A stretch of DNA of 64,000 nucleotides from Cristatella mucedo (GCA_009760855.2 WPIO01000026.1:1396001-1460000), one strand, 5' to 3'. Counted from the first letter of the stretch, positions 25,331 to 36,733 are shown. Notes: generated by a model not told the origin, from the sequence alone. Numbers and translations are program-made.

Positions 25331-26917
25331 GGGATCTTGACGGTTTAGAGATATAATTCGGTTTCTATTTTAGCTTTGTGCACGAGTATGCCTGGTTTAT
25401 AAGAGCCTCCACATCAGGACTTGTTGTATTCTTCGGAGCTCAGCAAACAAGGCGGCAAGCGTTTTCCACGTGGCGCTATTCACGAGAGCTCAGTGTTGTA
25501 TCCACTTCCTTTATAACACTGGCTGGATGAATCGGATGGGGTTGCCATTGCCAGCTATAACCCCTCGAATAACAGGATAGATTTTTTCTTGGACGTTTGG
25601 TGTACGACTGCGGGAAATTTTCGTCTCACTAAAGCCCCGAATATAAATTTCATTACTTCTTTGAAATATGTTTTGTATTTTCGAGAAATGCCCAGACAAT
25701 AGATAGGTTTCGTATCGTCGACGCGCCCCCTTTGCCTATAACTAATATGACTATCACTGGATCCGGATATGGCTTGCTTCCTGAAGATTTTCTATCGCTG
25801 GGCTGTATGCCATTTTAAAGCAAATCAGCCACATCTTCCTTATATAGCCTGGGTTGAGACTCTACGACGGAAAAAGCTATGTCTGAGTCAATGATTGTCA
25901 TAGGTGTGCCTGCTCGGTTTTGAGGCTGATACTGTTCAGCGGCTACCCGAAACAGTGCCCAGTATACACTCAATTCAGCTGAGTATTTACAAGAATGTAA
26001 TGTAATGATGATGAATGAATGTAATGATGATATACACATTTGAATATTGACTTAAAAAATTTCCTCCTTATATCCGAGGTAAGGCGTAAGGTTTTGAGGG
26101 TAACCCCTTGTGTGCCGAGCCAAGACTAAGCGAAATAAATAAGCTGCATGCATGCCTAGTAAGTCAAATTAATGACGCGATTAGAAAAGGCTGACGTTCT
26201 AAACAGCGGCCAAACAACACTATTGCCCATACTATGTTCTAGTTCTAGTACATTCCAGACCACAGCTTCAAGCCTCAACTGTAAGTGCAGCTATCTCGAC
26301 AGAGTCGAAGTTGGACAGCCAGACGGTTAAAAACCACAACATCATATGCGAAGAAGGCAAAACATCTGAAAGTAAACGAGAATGCCCTTTTTACTAGATA
26401 GTTCTAGAAGAATTTTCGTAGCTGAATCCACATTAGAATCTTACATCGTCTGAAGCATTTCTATGCCTTGGAAACTGCACACAGGACCTCAAAAAAGGAG
26501 CACTGCATCCGGTGTCGCCAGAGCGACATGGGCCTCAGAACCCAGGCGCGTTTAGGACCACCTGTTTCTCACCCTTCACATCTTTTTCTGCACATATATA
26601 ATGGTAACAACTGACGCAGAATGTGACTTGCTTCCTCGATGGAGGCTAGGTCCCGTGCCTAACAACTTTTTTAGGGCAAGTCGACGTTACTTGCCTGGTT
26701 TTTCCCTCTATGGAAATAGTAAATTGTAGGCTTGCTTTGATTTTGGTTTGAAAAGAAGATCTCAGCTGCAATTCGTACTTTGAGGAGCCACTATACCTTT
26801 GTTATGCAGGTAATCGTCAATGGGGGCACGTGCCCACAATTTTGAGAGCTAGTCTATGCATATACATATACAGATTCACTTGCATATATGACACATCCAT
26901 CTATACGCATGTATGGA

Positions 26918-26925
<8 letters not shown>
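25331..26925. other. No gene recognised
   Basis: Unassigned. Open frames at 25511-25699 and 25815-26039 (minus) show no known motifs. Confidence 0.4.
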
Positions 26926-26964
<39 letters not shown>

Positions 26965-27034
26965 AAACACGTGTGTGCATACTCGCTCGTATGTATGTGT
27001 GTATGTGAGTGTGTCTCTGTGTGTGTGTGTGTAT
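26926..27034. repeat. (TA)n and (GT)n microsatellites
   Basis: A TA tract at about 26926-26960 and a GT tract at about 26994-27034, separated by mixed sequence. They produce spurious Tyr/Ile- and Cys/Val-rich frames. Confidence 0.95.
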
Positions 27035-27182
27035 TTTACATTCATATAAACGCTTATTTGTCTTAGTAATGGTACTTGGCTAGGAGGCAGGCCTGAGCAA
27101 ATGGCAGCAGTTCCGGGAGTATGTGCTGCCATGCCCTCTGAAATCTGCTCAGTAACTCCTGCTGAGGGCACTGAGCCTCCAA

Positions 27183-27248
27183 GAATGCTGACTAATAGCA
27201 AATGCAATATTCTTTGAATGCTGACTAATAGCAAATGAAATATACTTT
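27183..27248. repeat. 33-bp tandem duplication
   Basis: GAATGCTGACTAATAGCAAA occurs at 27183 and 27216 in two copies of a 33-bp unit with a few mismatches. Confidence 0.93.
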
Positions 27249-28599
27249 GACTGTCGGAGTGCGACGAGTCCTTTCGAGCCTCAGTCATGACCCACGTAGT
27301 CCTACTTTAGAGGAATGTCCAAGCAAATCGTAGCAAAAATTTGTCTGAGTAGCCACTCTAGCGATTCGCGGCTCTCGCTGGTCTAGAGTATAATGATTGA
27401 CAGTAGAGATGCTTGGCGTTGCTCCTCGCATTGGCTACTGACAACTTGCAACTGGCAACTTGCGGACAATGGGATAAGTTAGGTCAAGTGACGTTGCACT
27501 TTTAATTGAAATTGTCTTAGCGGTACACTCAGCGATTTCTCGTAGCTTAAGGTGCCCTCTTCAACGACTTTTATGTTAACAAGTTTTATTCAGAAGACCG
27601 CCTCTACAGCTAAATTCATCATGTTCTATTACTGTCCGTGTTGAGGAACTACTTAGCGAAAGGACGTTTTTTGTTCATTGGGAATCAGTTCACGAAGTTT
27701 GATTCGATGCAATTCAAGTGAATCGACAAGGTGATTTCAGCTTATAGATCTTTGGACGTGGTTTTTCAAACTTCCTAATGAATAAGTCTCAGGTTAACAA
27801 ACAATATTTACCAACCGCACCGGCGTTTGGTACTGTTAGGGAGTTTTCAAGGGTCATGTAAGCTAGTGCTAGTCCTGGCGAGAGTGTATTAGTTTTGCGA
27901 TGCATAGCGCTCGCGTACTTGACTATCTTGCCCTCATCTACCAATCCTTAATGATTACAAATAATTTTATAGTAGTCTGCCAAATGGCCGGCCTTTTCCT
28001 TAACTATCATCCCTTGTGTCATGCAAACATCCTGGATAAGCTAATAGTCAACCGATCAACTTGAAGCTTAAAGTACACACTCGTTCTCATTTGCTTGAGC
28101 ATCCTGGACGAGTTTCCGAGTTAATCGGGTTTTGCTACGTTACATGTATTCGTGCTTTCAGATCCTTTCTTCCCACTTTTGAAGCTTGTTTCCGGCACCC
28201 TAACTTTATGCTTGTGAATTACACGAGTCGGCCATCCACCGATCAGCGTAAAATTCGGAATGCGTGTCGAGATCTGCTTGTAAAAGTGTATCTTTGGTGA
28301 AGGATGGGTAAGTATAGCTATAAAGGTACCCAAGCATCATTGAACTTGTTATTCTGCTTTCGTGCTTCATTATTACATTTCATAATTGTTGTATCTTTTT
28401 ACGTTGGAGGCGTGGGAAGCTAATTGAGGTCGACGTCTCAGCCGTTATTGCATAAAAAAAGCTAATTTATATTAGTTGTTTGTGCTAATTAGCATGGCGA
28501 TCACTCCATCGGCTCTAGTTATTGAATTATTATTAAATCTGCTTATAAAAAATACCGAGTTTTAGAGAGATTAGTTCCCGCTCCTACCTGTCTCCAAAA
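27249..28599. other. No gene recognised
   Basis: Unassigned. Frames at 28061-28333 on both strands overlap and show no known domain. Confidence 0.4.
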
Positions 28600-28888
28600 C
28601 AGTAAGCCCCCGACTTACGAAATAGATAGAGAACGGAAAACCTGTCGTAAGTCGAATTTTCGTAACTCGAGAGTCGTATATGCTAGCCCTAAGTATCCAT
28701 AATGCATATCTGTCAGACGTGGTTTTCTTTCTACTGTTTGTGGCGTTGACAAATCTACTAACTGCGAGTGAATTTTGAATATTTTCATGGCTGCATTTCG
28801 ATTTTCAATGTTTTTGCGGGACCATGGCCGAGTTCATATCTCCGAATATTTTCGTAAGTCAAACCGTCGTAAGTCGGGGGGCTGACTG
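28600..28888. mobile_element. MITE with pogo/Tigger-like terminal inverted repeats
   Basis: The left end CAGTAAGCCCCCGACTTACG and the reverse complement of the right end (CAGTCAGCCCCCCGACTTAC) are matching inverted repeats. TCGTAAGTCGAATTTTCGTAA and TTTTCGTAAGTCAAACCGTC are further subterminal repeats. The right end is followed by TA; the left is preceded by AA, probably a mutated TA target. At 289 bp with no coding frame it must rely on a transposase elsewhere. CAGT ends with TA targets are known for pogo-type Tc1/mariner elements. Confidence 0.8.
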
Positions 28889-28929
28889 TATTTGGCAGCG
28901 CTGCCGAAACAAGTCATCGTATCTCTACA

Positions 28930-29170
28930 GTTAGTTAGTTAGTTGAAAACTGCAGCTAAGCTGGCTTTCAAATCGAATAAATCCGTCTCACGCGTAACCA
29001 TGCTAAATCAGCTGCAATGGCTTCCGGATGAAAAGCAGATAAAAAAGCGAAATTCTGACTTTGGTCGACATGGCCTTCAGAGCTTAGCTCTTTCACACCT
29101 AGCTGAACTACTTTACCGAATGCAGCCTTTAAGTGCCTTCAGATTTTTTCAGGGCAATAAATAAGCTTTC
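28930..29170 (+). mobile_element. Possible old LINE C-terminal remnant
   Basis: The frame reads LNQLQWLPDEKQI and LQSLALSHLAELL, reminiscent of LHWLPVKQRIDF and LHSLAPAYLSDLL in the better LINE copies. Similarity is weak. Confidence 0.35.
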
Positions 29171-29430
29171 CTATTGCCTACTACAGACTAGCAACAGAAG
29201 ATTTTGCTGTGAGGGTTGGTCCTAGACGGTAGAAGGACATTCCACAAGTGAATGAAACAGAACCACCCTGTGAATACTCTTAGAAGCGCTCTTTAGATAA
29301 TTGTTCATGCATACTGCAAAGCTCTGCTTAGAGAAGCGATCACTGGACTTGGTACGGATTGTGTAGATCCACACGTTTGCATTCAAGTTCATGTGCATGC
29401 GATTAGATCACCTGAGTGCGATGTGTTATA

Positions 29431-29592
29431 TAATATTAATAATAATTCATTTGTATTTCGCCCTAAGAGAACTTTATCTCAATTCAGGCGCTTCACCTAT
29501 GCCACGAGGCTAGAGCTTACGACCTCGGTCAACAAAATACATTCACATTGACCTTGATTCTAGGGGAACATCTTAACCGCTGGGCCGACGTC
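29431..29592 (-). mobile_element. SINE2
   Basis: On the minus strand: CCCAGCGGTTAAGATG head, a GACCGAGGTCGTAAGCTCTAGCC B-box region, GTGAAGCGCCTGAATTGAGA, AAGTTCTCTTAGGGCG and an (ATT)n tail. A good full-length copy that shows the LINE-like tail clearly. Confidence 0.88.
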
Positions 29593-31129
29593 GTGTGTTC
29601 ACTCACCGGCGAGCACTCTCCTTAGCATTCTCAGGCGGACCTACTCTTTTATTACAGAGGTACTAATCTAGCGTTTTACAGAAGGCAAAATATTGAGAAA
29701 AGTACTCGAGAGTCAGCAACGCCAATTCTGATGCGAATTGTAACCGGCGGAATACGAAAATCGCAATTACACAGAGTTGCTACTCTCCAAACGCCGACTT
29801 GTGTACTCAGGAAAGCATGTAAATTTGGAAGATGATGTCACATTGCTGCCTCCATGCTCAGTACCCCAAACGCTTAAGCTGCTCTTCTGATTCCAGCTAA
29901 AGAGAAGCTGGAAAACTATGTTCGGATGATGACATGCTTTTACATAAATACAAAATAGTAACTTAGCGCTTAGGCTGTAACCTTGCACTATATAAGAGTT
30001 TATGCTTGTGTAAAGCCGGCGTAAAAGATGGTTTCTCTTGCTCTATGACACGGCCATGCGGTTCAGCGACGCAATCGGACTAACGGCAAATGAAACCGTC
30101 CAATCTTTTAAACAGTGATTGGACTAGAAATTTCCAGAGGGCAGTGCAACGTGGAGAGCACTCCTAAGCGCTTGTTGCGCGTGTGCAATGTGAGATTGAG
30201 CGACGGGGAAGCTGCCTAGCCAGGCAGCCAGAACGAAGCGCTTCATGGGCGCTGTCCGGCTCGTCAGCCAAGCTCAATATCTCGAGAGGTACGCGAAAAC
30301 ACAAGCAAAGCATATTCGTCAGGCAAGAGCGGCTAGCACTGCTGTTGCTATGCACCCGTGCCCGGTCGGAATACATGCTCGCGATACATGCCTGCGCTAT
30401 AGGACTATTCGCGAGGCTGGATTGATCGAACGAATTATCTCGACGCCAACGGAAATCCGTCGGAAAGTTTCGGATCGGGAGGATGACGGAGAGCGTAATA
30501 CTATTTTCCGTCAGAAATTTGACGAGCGTCGATGAGCGTAGGTACCAGCCGAGTTAATTTTAGCCGCGAACGGAGCTTACAGCATAGAATGCTGGAGAAA
30601 AGGGAGAACAGAGGCGGTCCAATAAGCAATTACCGCAACGACGACGACTTGGCGAGAAATCTCACTAGTGAAAGTCAAGAAAGCCAGTAGACAATCACAA
30701 GGCTCTCATGCAGAGGCTGGCAGGCAAATAGCAGCCCTGCTGCTGCTGCATCGGCCACCAACAAACTCGCTTCGTGGAAATCGAAACTATTGCCCATTAA
30801 CGCCAGCATACCTTGTTCGTTTGGAACCAAATTTGCCAAGCTTTCCTTTATCGCCCCGAAGGCTCGACTGAACTAAAACCGAGCTACGTCCACGTAATCA
30901 CTGTGAAAAAATGAGTTCTTTGTTTTTCTGCTACTAGAACTGAAGGCGGTCAGAAGTGAGAAAAGCAAATGTCTTTTTTCTGAGTGACTTTTTTGTCACG
31001 CGGGCGATGCCCAAAGCTGCAGCTAACGAGGTTGCCATAGCCTCAAGAATCCAAGGTAAGACAATGCAGGTCTGTCAGCATTTATCGAACTTAAGAAAAC
31101 GTATCACTCATTTCTGAAGGAAGACCTGC
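29593..31129. other. No gene assigned; GC-rich frame at 30.2-30.5 kb
   Basis: Intergenic DNA. A 96-codon plus-strand frame (30245-30535, basic: RYAKTQAKHIRQARAAS) and a 67-codon frame at 30668-30871 lie in locally GC-richer sequence. No family is recognised, and frames overlap on both strands. Confidence 0.35.
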
Positions 31130-31420
31130 TCATAATAAAACATGTATATAGCACTCTAAGAGAACTTAATCTCTTGATAGGCAATTGTAATATGCTGCCA
31201 TCTTTAGGGTTAAGCTTTGGAATTTTGGAGTGAGATTGGGTTTGCTCATAACTAGTAAGTAGGTTTTTATTGTCATTTAATTTGAGATTTTGCTTGCTGT
31301 CATCCTAGTGTGAATGTCGGCAGGATGCATGATGCAAGGAAGTTAAGATAGTTTGATATGCTAGATCAAATGCTGGATGGAATCAAACCACAGTTCCAGC
31401 TTCGTGTGCTAAATCCTAGA
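31130..31420 (-). mobile_element. LINE fragment with internal deletion
   Basis: A minus-strand tail (31130-31200, AGAGATTAAGTTCTCTTAGAG) is joined almost directly to RT sequence (31245-31400, ATGACAATAAAAACC and CACTAGGATGACAGC blocks). The C-terminal half and most of the 3' UTR are missing. Confidence 0.7.
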
Positions 31421-31571
31421 CGACCTTTCAGCCGAACTCGTTCTAGTACCTCAAGGTCTCCAGTCTCAAGGTCAGGTGCTGTCTCGGACGCAGACTGCTG
31501 GTCTTTCTTATGAGGAGTGGACAAAGGGAGCTCAGGGCGGAGCAAACTGTCTGTAGGAGGGCCCTGGTTTG

Positions 31572-31730
31572 ACCCAGGGGCGCAGGTGCTCGCCTTTGAC
31601 AACCAAGGTTGAGGTGAAGGCATTTGATGGCAGAGGTCGTGGCCTCTAGCCCTGTGGCACACGTGAAGCGCCTGGATAGAGATTAAGTTCTCTTAGGAGC
31701 TATGCAAATTAATTACACCAATAATTAATA
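31572..31730 (+). mobile_element. SINE2
   Basis: The head CCAGGGGCGCAGGTGCTCGCC, CAACCAAGGTTGAGGTGAAGG, the B-box region GTGGCCTCTAGCCC, GTGAAGCGCCTGGATAGAGA, TTAAGTTCTCTTAGGAGC and an AATTAATTA-rich tail. Confidence 0.87.
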
Positions 31731-32910
31731 TTAAAGGTACAAATATGTGATTGCACGTGCATTTTCTCCAGTCCGTTGCTTGAAAAGAAGGATCAATTGT
31801 GCAGAAGTTGCAGTTTCTTGAGTGGTCAGTTAGTTCTTGCCAAATTCTTTGGATAACAGTCTTCATCACTCGTTTTTCCATAAACCATCCTAATAAAAGA
31901 AAGATTTAAAAAATTAAGGTAAAAAACATTGCAACAATATATAAATGACATTCTTCTCTGATTAATTTATTTAGCTCTTGACCAACATTCTAATAGCATG
32001 CGATTTAGAGTAAGAATATGTCTGTCTCACCCTCACGAGCATTCTTGCAGTTCTTGGGGTTGAAATAAAGTACTCAGCGTTTGTCTGATCAGCGACATCC
32101 AGGCATGCTGAAATACGCCTTGTAAGCCTTGCGCATCTTAGCAGATACTGCTACTCCGAGTAATTTTCTGCTATGTGTTGTAATTTGGCCACAACCGTTT
32201 CAAATACGTCTGCACAAAGTTTGCAGCCTCTTGACGCCATGTCAGCAATCCACTTAATCAGCTGGAACTAGTGGATTAATTGGTGACCTAAAGGCCCTTG
32301 CATTTCTACTAGTATCTATATCTCTGGAAATTACAAATAAGGTAAGCCTCAATAATTGTTATATATATTTTAAAGCGTTGTCAGCGGATCAATACTATGC
32401 CTCAATGGCTTCGTCAAGTGAACCTTTGAATATTTTTATGAACATTTATTGACTTTGATTAGAGGACGATTTGCTCGTGTGATTTTATGCTGAGGGCTTC
32501 TTATTTAACACCAGAATGTTAGCCCTAGCTGAAATTGAAGCATTCCGGAAAATTTTTCAAATGTGCGCCTGCTCGAAAAAGCACAGTGTTGGATGTTACG
32601 GACATTTTTACTTTTGAGGAGTAAGCAATTGGGAAATAACACTTAAAACACAAAATAAAATTAATATAGGTTACCCAGTGCTGGCAGAAGTAACCAACTC
32701 AGTCATTAAATTTCTCGTCACTCATGTATGGTTTCTACGCCGAAGTGGTTGCTGTGCACTCCACTCCAGCGGTGAATGCGGGTTTCTTCTGCTTTGATTT
32801 GGCTACTTCTCTAAAAAAAAATATTTTTCTGTCACTCAAGCCTAGATCTCTCGCATACCCTCGCTTTATTTATTTTTATTAATTTATTTATTCAGTCATT
32901 CTCCTCCTCC
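31731..32910. other. No gene recognised
   Basis: AT-rich unassigned DNA. Confidence 0.4.
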
Positions 32911-32937
32911 TCTCTCTCTCTCTCTCTCTCTCTCTCG
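32911..32937. repeat. (CT)n microsatellite
   Basis: A pure CT tract within a pyrimidine-rich stretch (32880-33040). The large LINE begins just downstream. Confidence 0.95.
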
Positions 32938-33609
32938 TTCTCTTACTCTCACGACCTCTATATTTGACTAAATATCTATCTATCTCTGTCTCTATCTCAA
33001 TATCCCCATATTTATCTTTTTACCTACCTCTATATCTGTATTTCCATGTGCGGTGTTAAGCGCAGGCTTGAATACCGCTTTAAGAAGTCTGGGTCGGATG
33101 AAGATCTAGCCAATTTAAAAGGCTTCCTTTCAGTCTACACCCGGAAGCTTAGAAAAGCCAGCGCTTCTTTTTTCACTCGAAAACTGAATTCTTACCAGTC
33201 AGACCCACAGCAGATTTATAAGACGGTTCAGGATTTGTTGGCCAATTCTAAGAGGTCTCACTCCACAGATATTAATGGCTCTGCCGACTGGTTTACAGCC
33301 TTCTTCGCGGAAAGAATTTGCACAGTCATGCGTCCATAAAGCCCCATCCGACTTCAGCAATTGTTGAATTGAAACCTGTGACATTCCTTAAGAGATTTCC
33401 TGAGGTTGCTGCAGGCGATGTGGCTACCTTAATAAAGTCTAGTAAAAAGAGCTCGTCTTCTGAAGACCCTATACCATCCTCTCTCTGGTCTTCACTGGGA
33501 GACAAACTTAGCCCAGCCATATTGAGATTTATAATGCTACTCTGGAAAGGGGGTCATAACCATGTCTTTCAAATCGGCCAACAAATAGGCCAAAAAATAG
33601 GCCGAATCC

Positions 33610-34095
33610 AGACTCCAAGAGTCTGAATTCGATTCAGAGGTCCCTGCAAGCTGTCGTCCATTTTCCCTTCTTTCTTTTTCGTCAACTCAACGAGCCCGTA
33701 TTCTTCCTTTTTGTCGAAGATTCTTCAAACAATTGCCACCAACAGCTTCTACCATGCACTTTTTTCCGATCGCGTTCAATCCTTGTCGTGTGGGGCTCAG
33801 ATCTTATGCACCAGATCAGTCACCCTCGAGTCCCACAAGGATCCGTCCTCGGTTCTTTGGTGTTCTCCATTTATACCGAGCTTCTGAAAAAAAGTGATTC
33901 GGGCTCGTGGAATAGGTTATCACTTCTATGCTGATTATACTCAGCTGTACTTGTGAGTTAAACAGTCGGAATCTGCTGCAGCGACTGGTAAACTAAGTGC
34001 TTGCCTTTCAGACATTCGATATCGACAAATTTCCATAAGCTAAAAGACTTTAAAACGGAACTGATACCCGTAGGACACCGCAAGCGTAGGCAGGA
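33610..34095 (+). mobile_element. LINE family B RT fragment inside LINE A
   Basis: In shifting frames it encodes RVPQGSVLGSLVFSIYTELL and GYHFYADYTQLYL, a second complete pass through the RT motifs that LINE A repeats at 34480-34600. It resembles the minus-strand family B copy at 52.6-54.0 kb. It contains stops and a frameshift. LINE A resumes with FSLLPFLSKTLERVVAG at about 34105. Confidence 0.7.
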
Positions 34096-34145
34096 CTAGA
34101 AGATTTTCCCTTCTACCATTCCTATCAAAGACACTGGAACGGGTC

Positions 34146-35443
34146 GTGGCGGGCCAGCTGAACTCATATATTGAAACTTCAAACCTTTCTAGTAAGTTCC
34201 AGTCTGGCTTTAGAGCTAATCACTCCACAGAGTCAGCATTGCTTAGGGTATACAACGACCTACTGAGGAATGTAGATATGGGTAAAATGTCTCTGCTTGT
34301 TTTGCTCGATCTTTCGGCAGCTTTTGATACCATCGATCACAAAGTTCTTCTAGAGTGCCTCTCATCTCGCCTGGGCATCACTGGCACTGCTCTGCAATGG
34401 TTCAGGTCCTATCTCGGTGGGAGACTCCAGAGTATTGACGTCAATGGACAAAGATCATCCGAGGTACCTCTGAAAAATGGGGTACCTCAGGGCTCCATGC
34501 GTGGTCCGGTTCTTTTCACGGTTCATACTCTCCCTCTTGCTGATGTGACTGCCAAGCACAATCTAGGCTTTCGCTTCTATGCGGATGGCACTCAATTGTA
34601 CCTTTGCTTTGATCCCTCCCAGCCTTCGAGCACCTCAAATTCTCTCAACTCACTTGCTGCATGTATTGATGATATCCGCACATGGATGGCAGCAAATTTC
34701 CTAAAAATAAACGGTGATAAAACTAACTTACTAGTTATGGGCAAATCCAGTGTGATTCAGAAATTGGAAAGGCTGACTCTCAAAATTGGCTCTGCCAGCA
34801 CATCTCCTGTTGAATCAACTCGAAATCTAGGTGTCATTTTCCAAAGTGACCTCTCGTTAGACGACCACATCAGCTCCACAATCAAGTCTGCCTACTTTCA
34901 GCAACATAACATTAGTAAAATTCGGGCTTGTTTAGATAAGGATACCACATCCAAGTTGGTCCATGCATTTGTGACACCCCGTCTTGACTTCTGCAACTCT
35001 CTGCTTGCTGGCCTACCGGCATGTGCGATCAGGCAATTACAGCTGCTGCAAAACTCCGAAGCTAGGCTTGTCTGTCGTGAGCATAGCAGTTGCCACATCA
35101 CACCACTTCTCCACGACCTGCACTAGCTACCAGTCAAGCAACGGATTGACTTCGAGGTTTTGTCACTCACTTTTAGGTCACTTCATTCTTTGGCTCCAGC
35201 CTATCTCTCAGATGTACTCCCCCCATCAGGCCAAGCACCGTACCACCCGCTTTTCGGAATCCAACAGTCTACGAATACCTCGTACAAACCTCAAATCCTT
35301 TGGAGACCGTGCATTTAGTTCGTATACTCCCAAATCCTGGAACTCCCTCCCGACTTGCGTGAGAACATCCCCTGACTTGACCACATTTAAAAAGAACTTA
35401 AAAAACACACCTATTTAGGACAGCATTACGTGGGTCCCTGTGA
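34146..35443 (+). pseudogene. LINE RT reading frame (broken)
   Basis: The open stretch 34146-35126 encodes 326 residues of non-LTR reverse transcriptase: SKFQSGFRANHSTESALL, then LVLLDLSAAFDTIDH (residues 51-65, palm), GVPQGS (112-117) and YADG (145-148). The family catalytic box is YADD, so the second aspartate is lost. A TAG at 35124-35126 replaces a tryptophan kept in the copy at 38.4 kb. Two single-base insertions follow, in a C-run near 35220 and an A-run near 35400. The frame would end with FRTALRGSL before TGA at 35441-35443. As it stands it cannot make active enzyme. Confidence 0.93.
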
Positions 35444-35518
35444 TTCGTCCTTGATGTGCTTATGCGTGCTGACACTGTGCATGCTGCCACTAACCACATT
35501 TGCATGCTGACCCTGTGC

Positions 35519-35655
35519 ATAATAATAATAATAATTCACTTGATAAAGCGCCCTCAGAGAACTTAACCTCTTTCTAGGTGCTTTACATTTGCTGTAAAGT
35601 GAAATGCAATTGAATGGTAAGTAAAATCATGCTTGAAAAACAAACGAAATGAATA
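35519..35655 (-). mobile_element. LINE family A, short copy nested in LINE 3' UTR
   Basis: Opposite-strand tail (AAT)n at 35519-35535 followed by about 120 bp of 3' UTR. The host LINE resumes at GTCACCCTAACTATG. TGCAT lies on both sides and looks like a short target-site duplication. Confidence 0.88.
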
Positions 35656-36164
35656 TGCATGTCACCCTAACTATGTTATTCATGTTGTTTATCAAGCATA
35701 ATATTACTCAGCATTCAATCGGGTTTTCCTTTGCAGCAAATGCAAAGCACCTAGAAAGAGATTGAGTTCTCTGAGGGCGCTTTATCAAGTGCATTATTAA
35801 ATTATCAAGTGCATTATTATTATTATTTTGTTCTAGTAATAAGTAATGCTGTCGTACAACCATCACTGTGTGCTTGGAATATATGATGTGCTTGGAATAT
35901 ATGTGTGTGTGTATTTATTAAAATTCTGAATGCATGTACCCTTTACTGTATATACCCCTCTGTGCTTTCTCAGTAGGTATTTGGCAGCTTTGACGCAGTT
36001 AGCTAGCCAGCAAAGCGAAAGAGCGAAAGGCGGGGTCCAACAACTAGACACGCTTGACCTTGGAGAGAAGCAGTCAGGTCAATGGCCACCGAAGCTTCCC
36101 AAGCACAGCGCCAAAGTCGTCTGCCTACATTGTTTCTCTCGACCGTTGCTGTGTTCTACGGTAA

Positions 36165-36335
36165 ACCGTGGTGGGACACTAGGTACGGCGGTTGCTCTTC
36201 ACGACCTCGTTCCCGTGGGTTCGAATCCCGCGGTGTGCGATCCTTTATTGCCGCTGCTAGCGGTGGCGATAAAGGCTTTGAGGCTCTTCTGCCGCTATAC
36301 AAAAAGATGCTGTTAAATCAGCTAGTATAAATAAA
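36165..36335 (+). mobile_element. SINE1
   Basis: The head GGGACACTAGGTACGGCGG, B box GGGTTCGAATCC, CGATCCTTTATTGCCGC, GCTCTTCTGCCGCTATAC and tail GTTAAATCAGCTAG. The palindromic core is partly degraded here. Confidence 0.9.
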
Positions 36336-36398
36336 CAGCAGGTAATTTTGGTCACTGATGACTCTGATATTGATTGGCGAGCTAATAACCACACCCGC

Positions 36399-36479
36399 AA
36401 TAATAATGATAATGATGATAATAATATGAATACATTTATATAGCTCCTCCAGATAACTTAATCTATTTCTACGGAGCAA
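36399..36479 (-). mobile_element. LINE 3' tail fragment
   Basis: An AAT/GAT-rich tail followed by AGATAACTTAATCTATTTC, the family hairpin region on the opposite strand. It is only about 80 bp long. Confidence 0.7.
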
Positions 36480-36733
36480 TGCGTCAGTCTGACAGCCAGA
36501 TCCGCTCAGGTTAGAATGGAGCTTTGGGCTGACGACAAAGAGCTGCGTTTGGACGTGAACCGACTAATGTACGCCATTAGACAAAGTGCGGAAGGATGGC
36601 AAGCTGGCGCAGAAGCCATCTAATAAATTACAGGCGGAGATGAAAAGTCGAGAACGAATGGCGCCAAGAGCCGCAGGGTCCGACACAATAGCAGCTCAGG
36701 TCAAGGTCGGGAATTCAGAGGAAAGAGAGAGCG
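36480..36733 (+). other. Coding-like fragment, unassigned
   Basis: ATG at 36515 opens MELWADDKELRLDVNRLMYA..., ending at TAA after 36 codons. A second frame continues KLAQKPSNKLQAEMKSRERM. Its acidic/basic helical look suggests a broken coding segment, perhaps of an older element. A LINE tail insertion interrupts it at 36734. No family is recognised. Confidence 0.3.

Larger units (their letters stand above)
33046..35870 (+). mobile_element. LINE family A, longest copy (5'-truncated)
   Basis: It starts in the linker before the RT: RRLEYRFKKSGSDEDLANLK, then YTRKLRKASASFFTRKLNSY, then DWFTAFFAERI. The RT N-terminal part follows (SSSSEDPIPSSLWSSLGDKL, 33440-33510). It then carries foreign family-B sequence (about 33610-34095), the RT palm, thumb and C-terminal region, and a 3' UTR ending AGAGATTGAGTTCTCTGAGG plus ATTATT at about 35826. 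No endonuclease domain is present. A reversed short LINE (35519-35655) sits in the 3' UTR. Confidence 0.93.

Noticed and set aside
34437-34444. CRE-like TGACGTCA in the LINE
   Set aside because: It lies inside RT coding sequence shared by copies (also near 47908), so it is coding rather than a local control site.
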